A stretch of 64,000 nucleotides of DNA from JAEUMG01 sp046349315 (GTDB taxonomy: Bacteria > Pseudomonadota > Alphaproteobacteria > Rhizobiales > Aestuariivirgaceae), in assembly GCA_046349315.1 (NCBI GenBank), contig JAXMCQ010000015.1, positions 62,001 through 126,000 of the forward strand. Direction: 5' to 3'. The stretch's first letter is position 1. Every line of letters begins with the position of its first letter. The notes beneath the pieces are model-generated. The model did no database searches and was not told the DNA's origin. It worked only from the letters and a program-made list of their open reading frames with translations. Below, one piece after another: positions 7,750 through 16,338 of this stretch. Made by a program: the position numbers and the translations under genes.

Positions 7750-8736
7750 ATGAAACTCAATCGTCGTTCCATGATGGCCGGTATCGCTGCCGCAGGCGTG
7801 GGGCTCGGCACGGGCGTCGCATTCGGTGCAAATCTCACCAAGCTCACATTCGTGCAGGAATGGCCGGTGCCGGACGGCTTCTGGATTCCCTGGGTGCTCG
7901 GAGCCAAGAAGGGTTTCTATGCCGAGGAAGGCATCGAGCTCGAAATCGTAACGCCGCCGACCGTCGCCGATACGATGAAGTATCTCGGCACGGGCAGTGC
8001 ACAGCTTGCCTTCACCACCGTCATGGACGTGATCTTTGCCAAGGAACAGCAGGCGCCGGTGACGGCGATCGCGCGCTACGGCCGCAGCAATAATTGGGGG
8101 ATCATCACCGCGCAGGGCGACAAGATCACCGTCGCCGATCTGAAAGGAAAGACGGTCGGCATCTACAATGACGCTTGGACCAAGGCACAGCTCACCATGA
8201 TGCTGGCCGATGCGAAGCTCACGCTCGACGACATCACGATGGTGGCGGCCGCCGACGATACCGTGCCGCTTCTTCTCCAGAACAAGGTCAATGCCATCAC
8301 CGGCATCACCAATGCCGAGGGCACCGAAATGGTAACCGCCGGCAAGCAAACGCCGGAATTCCTCCCGGCGATCGCGCATGGCGTGCCCAACACGCCAATC
8401 TTCCAGCTCGCCGCCAATGACGAATGGCTGAAGGCCAATCCTGATCTCGCCAAGGCGTTCCTGCGCGCCACGCGCAAGAGTATCGAATATGCCGTCGCCA
8501 ATCCCGATGAAGGCATCAAGGTGTTCCTCGATACCTATTCCAATGCCTATGATGCGAGCTTCGTCACCCAGCAGTGGAAGGATACGATCCCGCTGTTCGG
8601 CGCGATGTCGCCCGACCTCATGGTCTCGAACGAAGCCGATTGGGCGACATTGCTCGATGCGCTCAAGAAGTTCCAGGTGGTCGCCGCGCCATTGGCGCCG
8701 TCGGCCTATTTCACCAACCAGTACATCGCCCAATAG
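7750..8736 (+). CDS. ABC transporter substrate-binding protein (NMT1/THI5-like)
   Basis: A 328-residue periplasmic binding protein with an N-terminal export signal: MKLNRRSMMAGIAAAGVGLG, a twin arginine followed by a hydrophobic stretch, compatible with Tat or Sec. The mature part begins KLTFVQEWPVPDGFWIPWVLG, then AKKGFYAEEGIELEIV and LKGKTVGIYNDAWTK, the layout of NMT1/SsuA-type proteins that bind pyrimidines, sulfonates and related small molecules. A GGAGGAA ribosome site precedes ATG 7750. It is the first gene of the rightward five-gene operon. The ligand is unknown; the neighbouring amidase hints at an amide- or nitrogen-containing compound. Confidence 0.88.
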   Translation: MKLNRRSMMAGIAAAGVGLGTGVAFGANLTKLTFVQEWPVPDGFWIPWVLGAKKGFYAEEGIELEIVTPPTVADTMKYLGTGSAQLAFTTVMDVIFAKEQQAPVTAIARYGRSNNWGIITAQGDKITVADLKGKTVGIYNDAWTKAQLTMMLADAKLTLDDITMVAAADDTVPLLLQNKVNAITGITNAEGTEMVTAGKQTPEFLPAIAHGVPNTPIFQLAANDEWLKANPDLAKAFLRATRKSIEYAVANPDEGIKVFLDTYSNAYDASFVTQQWKDTIPLFGAMSPDLMVSNEADWATLLDALKKFQVVAAPLAPSAYFTNQYIAQ

Positions 8737-8750
8737 GCGCGGGCATCGGC

Positions 8751-9461
8751 ATGGCTTCCGCCTCGCGTCGTCTTACGCCGGCCTGGGTCTACAAGCCCGG
8801 GCCGGATGTCTCGGATACGCCGCCGCCCGGGCTCGTCAAGGCGCAAGGCATCGCCAAGCAGGCGGCGGCTGCCGGTCTCGCTGCAGCGCGTGCGGGTGTG
8901 AGCGAGAAGGAAATAGAGCTCGCGGCCTGCGCCAGTTTGATCGCGGATGGCATCGAGCGGGTGTGGACGATCACCAATGTCGGTGTGGGTGAGAATGCCA
9001 AGATCTGTTTTCCGACGCACCCGCCGACTGATCTCCAGGCACAAGCGCGCGATGTCGTCATGCTCGATATCCATCCGATCACTGCGGATGGGTCTTGGGG
9101 CGATTGCACGCGCTGCAAGGTGATCGGCGATTTTCCGGAAGCCACGAAAGCACTCGGCGATCTTGAAAAGCTTCATTATGAGACGATTGCCCGCTGCCGG
9201 CCCGGCATGCCAGCGAACGAACTCTTCGGCATGAGCCATGAGCGATTGACCGCGGAAGGCTTCGTCCTTCTCGATCTTCTCGCCAATATCGGCCATTCAT
9301 TGACGGCGGGTGCCGCCTATCTCCATCAGTTCATCGACAAGGGCAATGCGACGCCCATGTGGGGTGCCTGGGCGATCGAGCCGTTTGCGCAACGCGGTAC
9401 TATCGCAGTCAAGGTCGAAGATCTCGTCTGGTTCGGACGCGAAACCTGCATAATCCTGTGA
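8751..9461 (+). CDS. M24-family hydrolase (pita-bread fold, aminopeptidase P/creatinase-like)
   Basis: This 236-residue protein has M24-fold segments: KAQGIAKQAAAAGLAAARAGVSEKEIE, then VVMLDIHPITADGSWGDCTRC, where a metal Asp is expected, and IGHSLTAGAAYLHQFIDKG with a metal His. The N-terminal creatinase domain is absent. The full five-ligand set (D, D, H, E, E) is not obvious: the end reads GTIAVKVEDLVWFGRET, with one clear acidic position. It may be a divergent hydrolase. ATG 8751 lies 14 bp after the binding-protein stop; the gene sits inside the transporter operon, so it probably acts on the imported compound. Confidence 0.7.
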   Translation: MASASRRLTPAWVYKPGPDVSDTPPPGLVKAQGIAKQAAAAGLAAARAGVSEKEIELAACASLIADGIERVWTITNVGVGENAKICFPTHPPTDLQAQARDVVMLDIHPITADGSWGDCTRCKVIGDFPEATKALGDLEKLHYETIARCRPGMPANELFGMSHERLTAEGFVLLDLLANIGHSLTAGAAYLHQFIDKGNATPMWGAWAIEPFAQRGTIAVKVEDLVWFGRETCIIL

Positions 9462-9463
9462 CC

Positions 9464-10267
9464 ATGCCGAGGGAAGCCCAAGCGAAGCTCGAATTGCGCA
9501 ATGTCACGCAGCGCTTCGGCGAGACACTCGCTCTTGCTTCAACAAGTCTTTCGATAGCGCCGGCCGAATTCGTTTCCGTCGTTGGGCCTTCGGGCTGCGG
9601 CAAGAGCACGATCTTCAACATCATCGCCGGCGTGCTCGAGCCGACTTCCGGCTCGGTGCTCATCGACGGCAAGGATGTGACCGGCCGGTCCGGCCAAGTC
9701 GGCTACATGCTGCAGAAGGATCTTCTGCTGCCGTGGCGCACGGTCATCGACAATATCGTCCTTGGCGCGATCATGAAAGGCGGCGCCAGCCATGCGCAGC
9801 GGCGCGAAGGTGCTGAACTGGCGCGGCGATATGGACTTGGCGATTTCATCAATCACTATCCGGCAGCGCTCTCGGGCGGCATGCGCCAGCGCGTCGCCCT
9901 GATGCGCACGCTTGCCATGCATCGCGATGTCATGCTGCTCGATGAACCCTTCGGGGCGCTTGATTCTCAGACAAGACTCTCCATGCAGCAATGGCTGCTC
10001 GACGTGTGGGCCGAACAGAAGCGCACGATCGTCTTCGTCACGCATGATATCGACGAGGCAATCTTCCTTGCCGACCGCGTGATAGTGATGAGTCCGAGGC
10101 CGGGGCGCATCCAGGAAACGTTGGAAGTGCCGATCGAACGCCCGCGGCCAATGTCTTGCCTTACCAGCAAGACGTTCAGCACGCTGAAAGCACGCATCCT
10201 GGAACTGATTTTCCACGACACAGAGATGAGTCACGCGGCCATCAAGGAACTGGCAAGCCATGGCTAA
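9464..10267 (+). CDS. ABC transporter ATP-binding protein (SsuB/TauB-like)
   Basis: A 267-residue ATPase with Walker A GPSGCGKST (about 43-51), Q-loop in YMLQKDLLLPWRTV, signature LSGGMRQRV, Walker B VMLLDEPFGALD and switch His in VFVTHDIDEA. The wording is that of the nitrate/sulfonate/taurine subclass, which works with NMT1-type binding proteins. The start is 2 nt after the M24 stop and the end overlaps the permease by 8 nt, so translation is coupled. Confidence 0.93.
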   Translation: MPREAQAKLELRNVTQRFGETLALASTSLSIAPAEFVSVVGPSGCGKSTIFNIIAGVLEPTSGSVLIDGKDVTGRSGQVGYMLQKDLLLPWRTVIDNIVLGAIMKGGASHAQRREGAELARRYGLGDFINHYPAALSGGMRQRVALMRTLAMHRDVMLLDEPFGALDSQTRLSMQQWLLDVWAEQKRTIVFVTHDIDEAIFLADRVIVMSPRPGRIQETLEVPIERPRPMSCLTSKTFSTLKARILELIFHDTEMSHAAIKELASHG

Positions 10268-11099
10268 CAAAGTATCAGGCTCGCTTGCGCTGCAAGTGCT
10301 CTATCCTATCCTGGCCCTCGTCCTGGTCGTCGTCCTATGGGCGGTGCTCGTCGATCTCTATGACATTCCGAAATATGTCCTGCCTTCACCGATGCAGGTC
10401 TCTGAGCATATCCAGAAAGACTGGCTGGCATTGCTCGCCGGTTTTCGCACCACGTTCCTCGAATTCCTTTTCGGCTTCCTGATCGGCGCGGCGGCGGGCT
10501 TCGTCTTCGCCATCATCATGGATGCCTCGCGCTCCGCGCGGGGCATTCTCTACCCGATCCTGATCACCAGCCAGGCGATCCCGGTCGTTGCGATCTCGGC
10601 GGCGCTTACCATCTGGCTCGGCTTCGGTCTCACGCCCAAGCTCGTCATCGTAGCGCTCGTCATCTTCTTTCCGGTTGTCGTCAATGTGCTCGACGGGCTT
10701 GCCTCGGTCGACCGCGATCTCCTCAATCTCGTCCGGTCGATGGGGGCTTCGAAGTTCAGCATCTTCCGCAATGTGAAATTGCCGGCGACCTATTCGCCAT
10801 TATTCTCGGCGCTCAAGCTTTCGGCGACCTTCAGCGTCACCGGTGCCGTCATTGCCGAATGGACGGCATCGACCAGCGGCGGTCTCGGCGCCTATCTCCT
10901 GCAAGCCAATTCGCGGCTCAATACTGCCGGCACGTTTTCAGCCATTGCGTTCCTTGCCCTTCTCGGCGTCGTGAGCTTTTTGCTCGTCGTCCTGGCCGAG
11001 TATCTATTGACCCCCTGGAAATCATCGTCGAAAGCCCGCACTTGGTCGCCAAGCTATTGGCGCGAAGGCCCTCGTGACGATCCGGCACTGGCCCGCTAG
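10260..11099 (+). CDS. ABC transporter permease (SsuC/ThiX-like)
   Basis: A 279-residue inner-membrane protein with about six hydrophobic segments, the first being LALQVLYPILALVLVVVLWA. The BPD-type coupling loop appears as DRDLLNLVRSMGASKFSIFR, and EWTASTSGGLGAYLLQA is characteristic of SsuC/TauC permeases. The start overlaps the ATPase gene by 8 nt. With the binding protein and ATPase this completes one importer. Confidence 0.92.
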   Translation: MANKVSGSLALQVLYPILALVLVVVLWAVLVDLYDIPKYVLPSPMQVSEHIQKDWLALLAGFRTTFLEFLFGFLIGAAAGFVFAIIMDASRSARGILYPILITSQAIPVVAISAALTIWLGFGLTPKLVIVALVIFFPVVVNVLDGLASVDRDLLNLVRSMGASKFSIFRNVKLPATYSPLFSALKLSATFSVTGAVIAEWTASTSGGLGAYLLQANSRLNTAGTFSAIAFLALLGVVSFLLVVLAEYLLTPWKSSSKARTWSPSYWREGPRDDPALAR

Positions 11100-11108
11100 A
11101 TCTTCCCC

Positions 11109-12149
11109 ATGACCATCAGCAACCGCGCCAGGACCGGACTGCGGCCGACAATCCGGGATGTCGCGCGGGAGGCCGGCGTTTCGATCGGCACCGTCAGCGC
11201 GGTCATCAATGATCGCGGCCATGTGGCGCGCGATACGCGCCGGCATGTGTTGCGCTGCATCGCCGATCTTGGATTCGAGCCGAACAACGCGGCGCGCAGC
11301 CTCAAGCGCGGGCGCATTTCCTCGATCGGCTTCATCGTGCCCGATCTCAAGAACCCGTTCTTTGCAGCGATCGCCGAAGGCATCCAGAGCGCCATCGGCA
11401 ATGACGACATCCTCCTCATGCTGTGCATTACCGGCTCGAGCACCGAGCGCGAGGAATATTACGCGCGCACATTGCGCACGCAGCGTCTCGATGGTGTCAT
11501 CTATCTCTCGGGCACAGGCCTTCCCAGCCCATCCTTGCTAGAGCTCGCCCGCGCCGGCGCGGTAGTCTTTGTCGATGAGCCCTTGGCCGGCATCGATACG
11601 CCTTTCGTCGGCTGCAACAATTTAAGCGGCGCCAGGCTTATCGCGCGCCAGGTCATCGCATGCGGGCATCGCCGTATTGCGATAATCGGCGGGCCGCCGC
11701 GCCTGTGGACGAGCGAACAGCGGCTGGCGGGTTTCCGCGAATCGCTCGCCGCCGCCGGGCTCAATCCCGATGCGCTGCCGATCATGCCGGGCGATTACGG
11801 CGAGCGTTCGGGCTATGAGGCGGCGGTGAAGCTGTTGGGCGTTCCACGCCAAGAGCGGCCGAGCGCCATTCTCTGCGCCAATGACCTGATGGCGATCGGG
11901 GTCATGCGCTATTGCCGCGAACAGGGGATCGCGATTCCGAGCGAACTGAGCATTTCCGGCTTCGACGACATTGCCGGCAGCGAGCTTTTGCTCCCGGCGC
12001 TCTCGACGGTGGCGCAGCCCAGCCATGAAATGGGCCATGCCGCGGCCGAATTGCTTCTCCAGCGCATCGGCGTCCGCAACGAGGCCGCGACGCCGACAAA
12101 CTTCCCTGTCTCACTCAAATGGCGCGATTCGGTCGCGACGATTGTGTGA
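11109..12149 (+). CDS. LacI-family transcriptional regulator
   Basis: A 346-residue repressor. The helix-turn-helix is at about 15-35 (TIRDVAREAGVSIGTVSAVI), followed by the hinge helix NNAARSLKRGR; the rest is a periplasmic-binding-protein-like sensor domain (SIGFIVPDLKNPFFAAI). It starts 9 bp after the permease stop as the last gene of the operon. The two TGAACCGGTTCA palindromes in front of both arms have the LacI-type central CG and are its probable targets. Ligand: presumably the transported compound or a product of the amidase. Confidence 0.93.
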   Translation: MTISNRARTGLRPTIRDVAREAGVSIGTVSAVINDRGHVARDTRRHVLRCIADLGFEPNNAARSLKRGRISSIGFIVPDLKNPFFAAIAEGIQSAIGNDDILLMLCITGSSTEREEYYARTLRTQRLDGVIYLSGTGLPSPSLLELARAGAVVFVDEPLAGIDTPFVGCNNLSGARLIARQVIACGHRRIAIIGGPPRLWTSEQRLAGFRESLAAAGLNPDALPIMPGDYGERSGYEAAVKLLGVPRQERPSAILCANDLMAIGVMRYCREQGIAIPSELSISGFDDIAGSELLLPALSTVAQPSHEMGHAAAELLLQRIGVRNEAATPTNFPVSLKWRDSVATIV

Positions 12150-12239
12150 AGAGGCGCTTGCTTCTCCGCCAAGAATTGCCGAAAGCGCGAGGGACATTTC
12201 AGCGACGCTCATCGTTGATGGCGGCACAAGGAGAAGACC

Positions 12240-12593
12240 ATGCGCGATCCATTCAAAATCATCACTCTTCTGTGGCTGCTCTGCCTGACAATCTACGTTG
12301 TCGTCGGCAACCGGGGCGGCGATGCCCGAGAGCTGAGTGACGTCTCGGATCGGCTGCGAACGCTTGAGGATAGTGCAGGCGCACGTGCCGGCATGAATGG
12401 ATTTAACCTGCCGGTCCCGAAGACCGGCGGCTTCAAGATCCTCCATGCTCCCAACGGCAAATGGCGTCTTTTCAGGCGCGATACATGGATAGCCGACTTC
12501 GAAACCCATGCCGAAGCCGAGGACGGCATGAAGCTCTGCATCAATCCGGAGGTTCAACACTACAATGACACCGGACAGCCGGTCGACGGCTGA
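12240..12593 (+). CDS. small single-pass membrane protein, unknown function
   Basis: A 117-residue product with one N-terminal hydrophobic helix (IITLLWLLCLTIYVVVG, about 7-23), followed by a short charged heptad-like stretch (ELSDVSDRLRTLED) and a soluble tail of about 70 residues. The tail includes GFKILHAPNGKWRLFRRDTW. The helix would anchor it in the inner membrane with the tail outside. An AAGGAGAAG ribosome site lies just upstream of ATG 12240. I do not recognise the family. It lies between lacI and the tRNA-Ala gene. Confidence 0.65.
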   Translation: MRDPFKIITLLWLLCLTIYVVVGNRGGDARELSDVSDRLRTLEDSAGARAGMNGFNLPVPKTGGFKILHAPNGKWRLFRRDTWIADFETHAEAEDGMKLCINPEVQHYNDTGQPVDG

Positions 12594-12640
12594 CCCGCGG
12601 CCCCATTGCCGTTGTTCTTCAATAGGTTAGCGCTGAGACA

Positions 12641-12716
12641 TGGTGGAGCAGAGGGGGATCGAACCCCTGACCTCGGCATTGCGAACGCCGCGCTCTCCCA
12701 ACTGAGCTACTGCCCC
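12641..12716 (-). tRNA. tRNA-Ala (anticodon CGC), CCA encoded
   Basis: The complement folds into a full cloverleaf: acceptor GGGGCAG/CTGCTCC with one G-U pair, D-arm GCTC/GAGC, anticodon arm CGGCG/TGCCG with loop TTCGCAA, and T-arm AGGGG/CCCCT with TTCGATC. Anticodon CGC reads GCG. The discriminator is A73 and the 3' CCA is in the DNA. Confidence 0.96.
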
Positions 12717-12845
12717 TCTGCCGGGATGGCGGCTATGTAGATGTGGGCTCCACCGCCTGTCAAGGCGAGGGCCGCGTTGCCTTGCGCATGAGCGACCCGG
12801 TCGCTACATGACTTGGCGCGCATTCGACAGCATGGCGGAAGGTCT

Positions 12846-13133
12846 ATGAATCCGATTATCTGGCTCATTGTCACGGTCTTGCAGATTTATTTCTGGATTC
12901 TCGTGGCAACCGTCGTTGCCTCGTGGCTCGTCGCCTTCAATATCGTCAACCGGCACAATGACGTGGTTCGCCAGATCCTTTACGCCCTGGCGCGGCTGAC
13001 CGAGCCGGTGCTGGCGCCGATCCGCCGCATGATGCCCAATCTCGGCGGTCTCGATATTTCACCCATCATCGTCGCAATCATCATCCAGTTTCTCGAATAT
13101 GCGGTTGTCTATTACGGGTCGCGGTTGTTTTGA
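12846..13133 (+). CDS. yggT: YggT family membrane protein
   Basis: A 95-residue protein with two hydrophobic hairpins: IIWLIVTVLQIYFWILVATV near the start and ISPIIVAIIIQFLEYAVV near the end. Between them, LTEPVLAPIRRMMPNLGGLD is diagnostic of YggT. It is an inner-membrane protein linked in some bacteria to osmotic homeostasis or division. ATG 12846 fits the conserved N-terminus. The stop overlaps the TTG start of the DUF167 gene, a common pairing. Confidence 0.9.
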   Translation: MNPIIWLIVTVLQIYFWILVATVVASWLVAFNIVNRHNDVVRQILYALARLTEPVLAPIRRMMPNLGGLDISPIIVAIIIQFLEYAVVYYGSRLF

Positions 13134-13456
13134 GCCCGCTGCCCTGGCGGCTCGTCCGGGACGGGCTGCTCGTCTCCTTGCGCGTCACGCCCAAATCCTC
13201 GCGCGATGAAATCTTGGGGCTACGCGAGGCGGCGGATGGCGAGGTGTCGCTTGCCGTCAAAGTCAGGGCGCAACCGGAACAGGGCAAGGCCAACAAGGCG
13301 GTTATCCAGCTTCTCGCAAGCACCATGGGCTTGCCCAAATCGCGCCTGTCGGTCGCAGCCGGCGAGGCCCAACGCAACAAGACGATCCTCATCGCCGGGG
13401 ACGCGGCCGAGCTTTCGGCGCAGCTTGCGGCAATCGTCGCAGACATGAAGGATTGA
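13130..13456 (+). CDS. yggU: DUF167/YggU family protein
   Basis: A 108-residue cytoplasmic protein with the DUF167 signature: LLVSLRVTPKSSRDEILG at the start, VKVRAQPEQGKANKAVIQLLA in the middle and SAAGE-like VAAGEAQRNKTILIAG near the end. Biochemical role unknown. The start appears to be a TTG (13130) overlapping the yggT stop as TTGA; no other start codon fits the family N-terminus. folD follows 8 bp later. Confidence 0.88.
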   Translation: MSPLPWRLVRDGLLVSLRVTPKSSRDEILGLREAADGEVSLAVKVRAQPEQGKANKAVIQLLASTMGLPKSRLSVAAGEAQRNKTILIAGDAAELSAQLAAIVADMKD

Positions 13457-13464
13457 GCTCTCCG

Positions 13465-14343
13465 ATGGCCAAGATCATCGACGGCAAGGCCTATGCCGAA
13501 GGCTTGCGCGCCCGTATCGGCAAGGCGGTGAAGACCTTGAAGTCCGAGCATGGGTTGACACCGGGACTGGCGGTCGTGCTGGTCGGCGAGGATCCGGCGA
13601 GTAAAGTCTATGTCGCCAACAAGGCGAAGCAGACGGTCGAGGTCGGCATGAATTCATGGGAGTACAAGCTTCCCGTGACGACATCGGAAGCCGAGCTCCT
13701 GGCATTGGTCGACAAGCTCAACAAGGATCCGGCGGTGCACGGCATCCTGGTGCAACTGCCGTTGCCGAAGCAGATCGAGTCGGCGAAGGTCTTGAACACG
13801 ATCGATCCCGCCAAGGATGTCGACGGCTTTCATGTCGTCAATGCGGGACGGCTTTCGACCGGGCAGGATTCGCTTGTGCCTTGCACGCCGGTCGGTTCGG
13901 TGATGCTGGCGAAAGATGTACTCGGCAAGCTCGACGGTATCGAAGCAGTGGTGATCGGGCGCTCCAACATTGTCGGCAAGCCCGTCGCACAATTGCTACT
14001 TCAGGAAAACTGCACGGTAACGATCGCTCATTCGCGCACCAAGGATCTGCCCGGTGTCGTGCGCCGTGCCGATCTCGTCATCGCCGCGGTCGGCCGCCCC
14101 GAAATGGTGAAGGGCGACTGGTTGAAGCCCGGCGCCTGCGTCATCGATGTCGGCATCAACCGTATCGAGCGCGATGGCAAGGGCAAGCTTGTCGGCGATT
14201 GTGATTTTGCATCGTGCGAGAAAGTTGCAGGTTCGATCACGCCGGTACCGGGTGGCGTCGGACCGATGACGATCGCCTGTCTGTTGCACAACACGGTGCG
14301 CGCGGCCTGCGGGCAGAAGGGAATTCCGGTTCCGGCAATGTGA
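13465..14343 (+). CDS. folD: bifunctional methylenetetrahydrofolate dehydrogenase/cyclohydrolase
   Basis: A 292-residue FolD that interconverts 5,10-methylene-THF and 10-formyl-THF in cytoplasmic one-carbon metabolism. The substrate site shows YVANKAKQTVEVGM with the catalytic Lys, and GILVQLPLP. The Rossmann motif is VIGRSNIVGKPVAQLL, and ITPVPGGVGPMTIA closes the protein. ATG 13465 has AAGGA about 12 nt upstream. It forms a tight group with yggT and yggU. Confidence 0.96.
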   Translation: MAKIIDGKAYAEGLRARIGKAVKTLKSEHGLTPGLAVVLVGEDPASKVYVANKAKQTVEVGMNSWEYKLPVTTSEAELLALVDKLNKDPAVHGILVQLPLPKQIESAKVLNTIDPAKDVDGFHVVNAGRLSTGQDSLVPCTPVGSVMLAKDVLGKLDGIEAVVIGRSNIVGKPVAQLLLQENCTVTIAHSRTKDLPGVVRRADLVIAAVGRPEMVKGDWLKPGACVIDVGINRIERDGKGKLVGDCDFASCEKVAGSITPVPGGVGPMTIACLLHNTVRAACGQKGIPVPAM

Positions 14344-14350
14344 AGTTATC

Positions 14351-14375
14351 CTTCTCCCGTCTTGAGCGGGAGAAG
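14351..14375. repeat. CTTCTCCCG/CGGGAGAAG intergenic palindrome
   Basis: A 9-bp perfect stem with a 7-nt loop sits 7 bp after the folD stop. There is no T-run. It belongs to the dispersed CTCTCCC-type palindromes also seen near 14.83, 22.45, 22.55, 23.71, 31.88, 32.00 and 36.40 kb. Confidence 0.7.
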
Positions 14376-14509
14376 GTGGCGCGAAGCCGCGTTGCTCTCG
14401 TGATGAATGTTACATGAAAGTAATGTTCAAACGAAGTACACGACGCGGCCCTTAGAAACCGCCTCCATCAGATGGCTTCCCGCCGTCACCCAAAATGGAG
14501 GAGACCCCA

Positions 14510-14812
14510 ATGTCGAAGTCTAAGCTCGTTGCCGCTGCCCTCATTGCCACCGTCCTTGCCCTGCCATTCGCCGCCACCGCGCAGGCCTATCAGTGCAAGA
14601 ACAGCTATTCGCAGGCCGAAGCTCTCGGCAATACGCGGTTCGCAGCGATGAAGAACGCACGCAACATCTGGGCCAATCAGGTGAAGGATCAGTACTCGCT
14701 CGAATGGTCGGTGTGGAACATTGCGGCGTCCAAGGATACGGACTGCAATTATACCGGCAACAAACAGTACTGCATCATCAAGGCGAAGCCCTGCAAGTAC
14801 GTCGTGCAATAA
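14510..14812 (+). CDS. small secreted cysteine-containing protein, unknown function
   Basis: A 100-residue product with a clear Sec signal peptide: SKSKLVAAALIATVLALPFA, then ATAQA and cleavage before YQCKNSY. The mature protein, about 74 residues, has four cysteines (in YQCK, DTDCNY, QYCIIK, KPCKYV), consistent with two disulfides in the periplasm. GGAGGAGA upstream decides ATG 14510 over the in-frame 14495. The region WNIAASKDTDCNY looks conserved, but I do not recognise a named family. Confidence 0.75.
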   Translation: MSKSKLVAAALIATVLALPFAATAQAYQCKNSYSQAEALGNTRFAAMKNARNIWANQVKDQYSLEWSVWNIAASKDTDCNYTGNKQYCIIKAKPCKYVVQ

Positions 14813-14881
14813 GCCTTCACTGCTCGTGATACTCGCCTCTCTCCGCATGAAGCGGGGAGGGGCGAGAATTCATTTTGCGCG

Positions 14882-16114
14882 CTACCACGCCATCAGTCCG
14901 GTGAACCACAACCACCACGCGGCGGCGGCAATACTCGCCAGCGTCATTGGGATGCCGGAGCGGGCGAAATCCATGAAGCTCAATTTCGCGCCCGATGCGG
15001 CGGCGCGCTCGGCAACGATGATGTTGCAAAGCGAACCGGTGAGCAGAAGATTTCCGGCGAAGGTCGAGAGCAAAGCCAAGCCCGCCAGCGCGCCATGCGA
15101 GAGGCCGGGCAGCAATTTCAGAATCAGGATGACGGTCGGCACATTGCCGATGGTGTTGGAGGTGACGAGCGTCAAGGGCGTCATGACGGCGAGCCGATCG
15201 GGCAATAATCCTTGCGCCGCAAGCCATTGCAATCCGTCCTGGGCGAGGCCTGTCTTGGCGAAAGCCGCGGTGACGCCGAAGAGACAGACGAAAAGCAAGA
15301 GCAGGTGCCAGTCGACGGCACCGATCATCTCGCGCGAAGACATGCGTTTCGAAAGCAGGAGCAGGCCGGCAATGGCAAGCGCGCCCAATTCGCGCGGCAG
15401 CGGTGTCAGGAAAAGCACGATCAGCGCGGCGACAGCGACGAAGGCCTTGATGGTCTGAAAGCGGTCGAGCTTCGGCGGCTCGGTGGGCATTTCTGCCGGG
15501 CGCGAGGGTTCGGCAAGGGCGCCTTTCCAGGTCCAGGCGACGGCAAAATAAGTGAAGGCGAGCGCAGCCAAGGTCGGCGGCAGGGCAAAGAGCAGATAGT
15601 TCCAGAAAGGAAGACCGGCGGCTTGGCCGATCAGGATGTTCTGCGGATTGCCGATGAGCGTTGCAGCAGAGCCGGCATTGGCAGCACCGGCCAGTGCGAC
15701 AAGATAGGGCCTGGGATCGAGGCCTTGCGCGATGAGGCCGATGCAAACGAGCGGCGTCAGCGCGAAGACCACAACGTCATTGGTGAGGACGGCCGAGAGC
15801 AATCCCGTAACGGCGATCAAGACTGCGAGCAGGATGCGGGGATTCTTCGCCGCATGGGTGATTCGGTCTGCAACCCAGCCATAGAAGCCCGAACTTTCGA
15901 ACTGGGCGGAGAGGATCATCAACGCGAAGAGCAAGGCGATGGTCGGCATGTCGGTCGCCGCACCCGCCTCGTCGAGGGTGAGATCGCCCGAGGCGAGCAG
16001 CACGATGAGGCCGAGCAGCGCCACGCCGGTGCGATCGATGGCAAGCCCCGGCACGCGGCCAAGCCCCATGCCGAGATAAACGAGGACGAAGACGGCGACG
16101 GAAAGCGTGGTCAC
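14882..16114 (-). CDS. ArsB/NhaD/SLC13-type ion transporter
   Basis: A 410-residue integral membrane protein with about ten to eleven hydrophobic helices. The signature hairpins of the ion-transporter superfamily are present twice: TGLLSAVLTNDVVVFALTPL in the N-terminal half and LVTSNTIGNVPTVILILKLL in the C-terminal half, and AANAGSAATLIGNPQNILIG is the classic NPQN motif. Substrates in the family include dicarboxylates, citrate, arsenite and Na+; which applies is not decidable. The start appears to be GTG at 16114. It is divergent from the AGPS-like gene. Confidence 0.85.
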   Translation of the reverse strand: MTTLSVAVFVLVYLGMGLGRVPGLAIDRTGVALLGLIVLLASGDLTLDEAGAATDMPTIALLFALMILSAQFESSGFYGWVADRITHAAKNPRILLAVLIAVTGLLSAVLTNDVVVFALTPLVCIGLIAQGLDPRPYLVALAGAANAGSAATLIGNPQNILIGQAAGLPFWNYLLFALPPTLAALAFTYFAVAWTWKGALAEPSRPAEMPTEPPKLDRFQTIKAFVAVAALIVLFLTPLPRELGALAIAGLLLLSKRMSSREMIGAVDWHLLLLFVCLFGVTAAFAKTGLAQDGLQWLAAQGLLPDRLAVMTPLTLVTSNTIGNVPTVILILKLLPGLSHGALAGLALLSTFAGNLLLTGSLCNIIVAERAAASGAKLSFMDFARSGIPMTLASIAAAAWWLWFTGLMAW

Positions 16115-16338
16115 CGCGAAAGGCCCGCTTCATACCGGCGTTGTGGCCAATCTCGAAGATCTTCGTCGCAGTCAGGAAAGATCATGAAGCGATTGCTGCC
16201 CGCAAAAGAGTCCGGAAGGGAGGGGGATTTAGCATGCCCGGTGCGGCGCGCAATCGCTCGATCGGTCTTCCCGTTGTGAGGGGGCTTTTACTTCCGCTAT
16301 CGCATCATCCAATATTGGGCGGTCAAGGGAGCGTGGCG

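Noticed and set aside
15212..16279. 355-codon open frame antisense to the ion transporter
   Set aside because: Composition (long charged runs) is that of a reverse-complemented membrane protein; no ribosome site.
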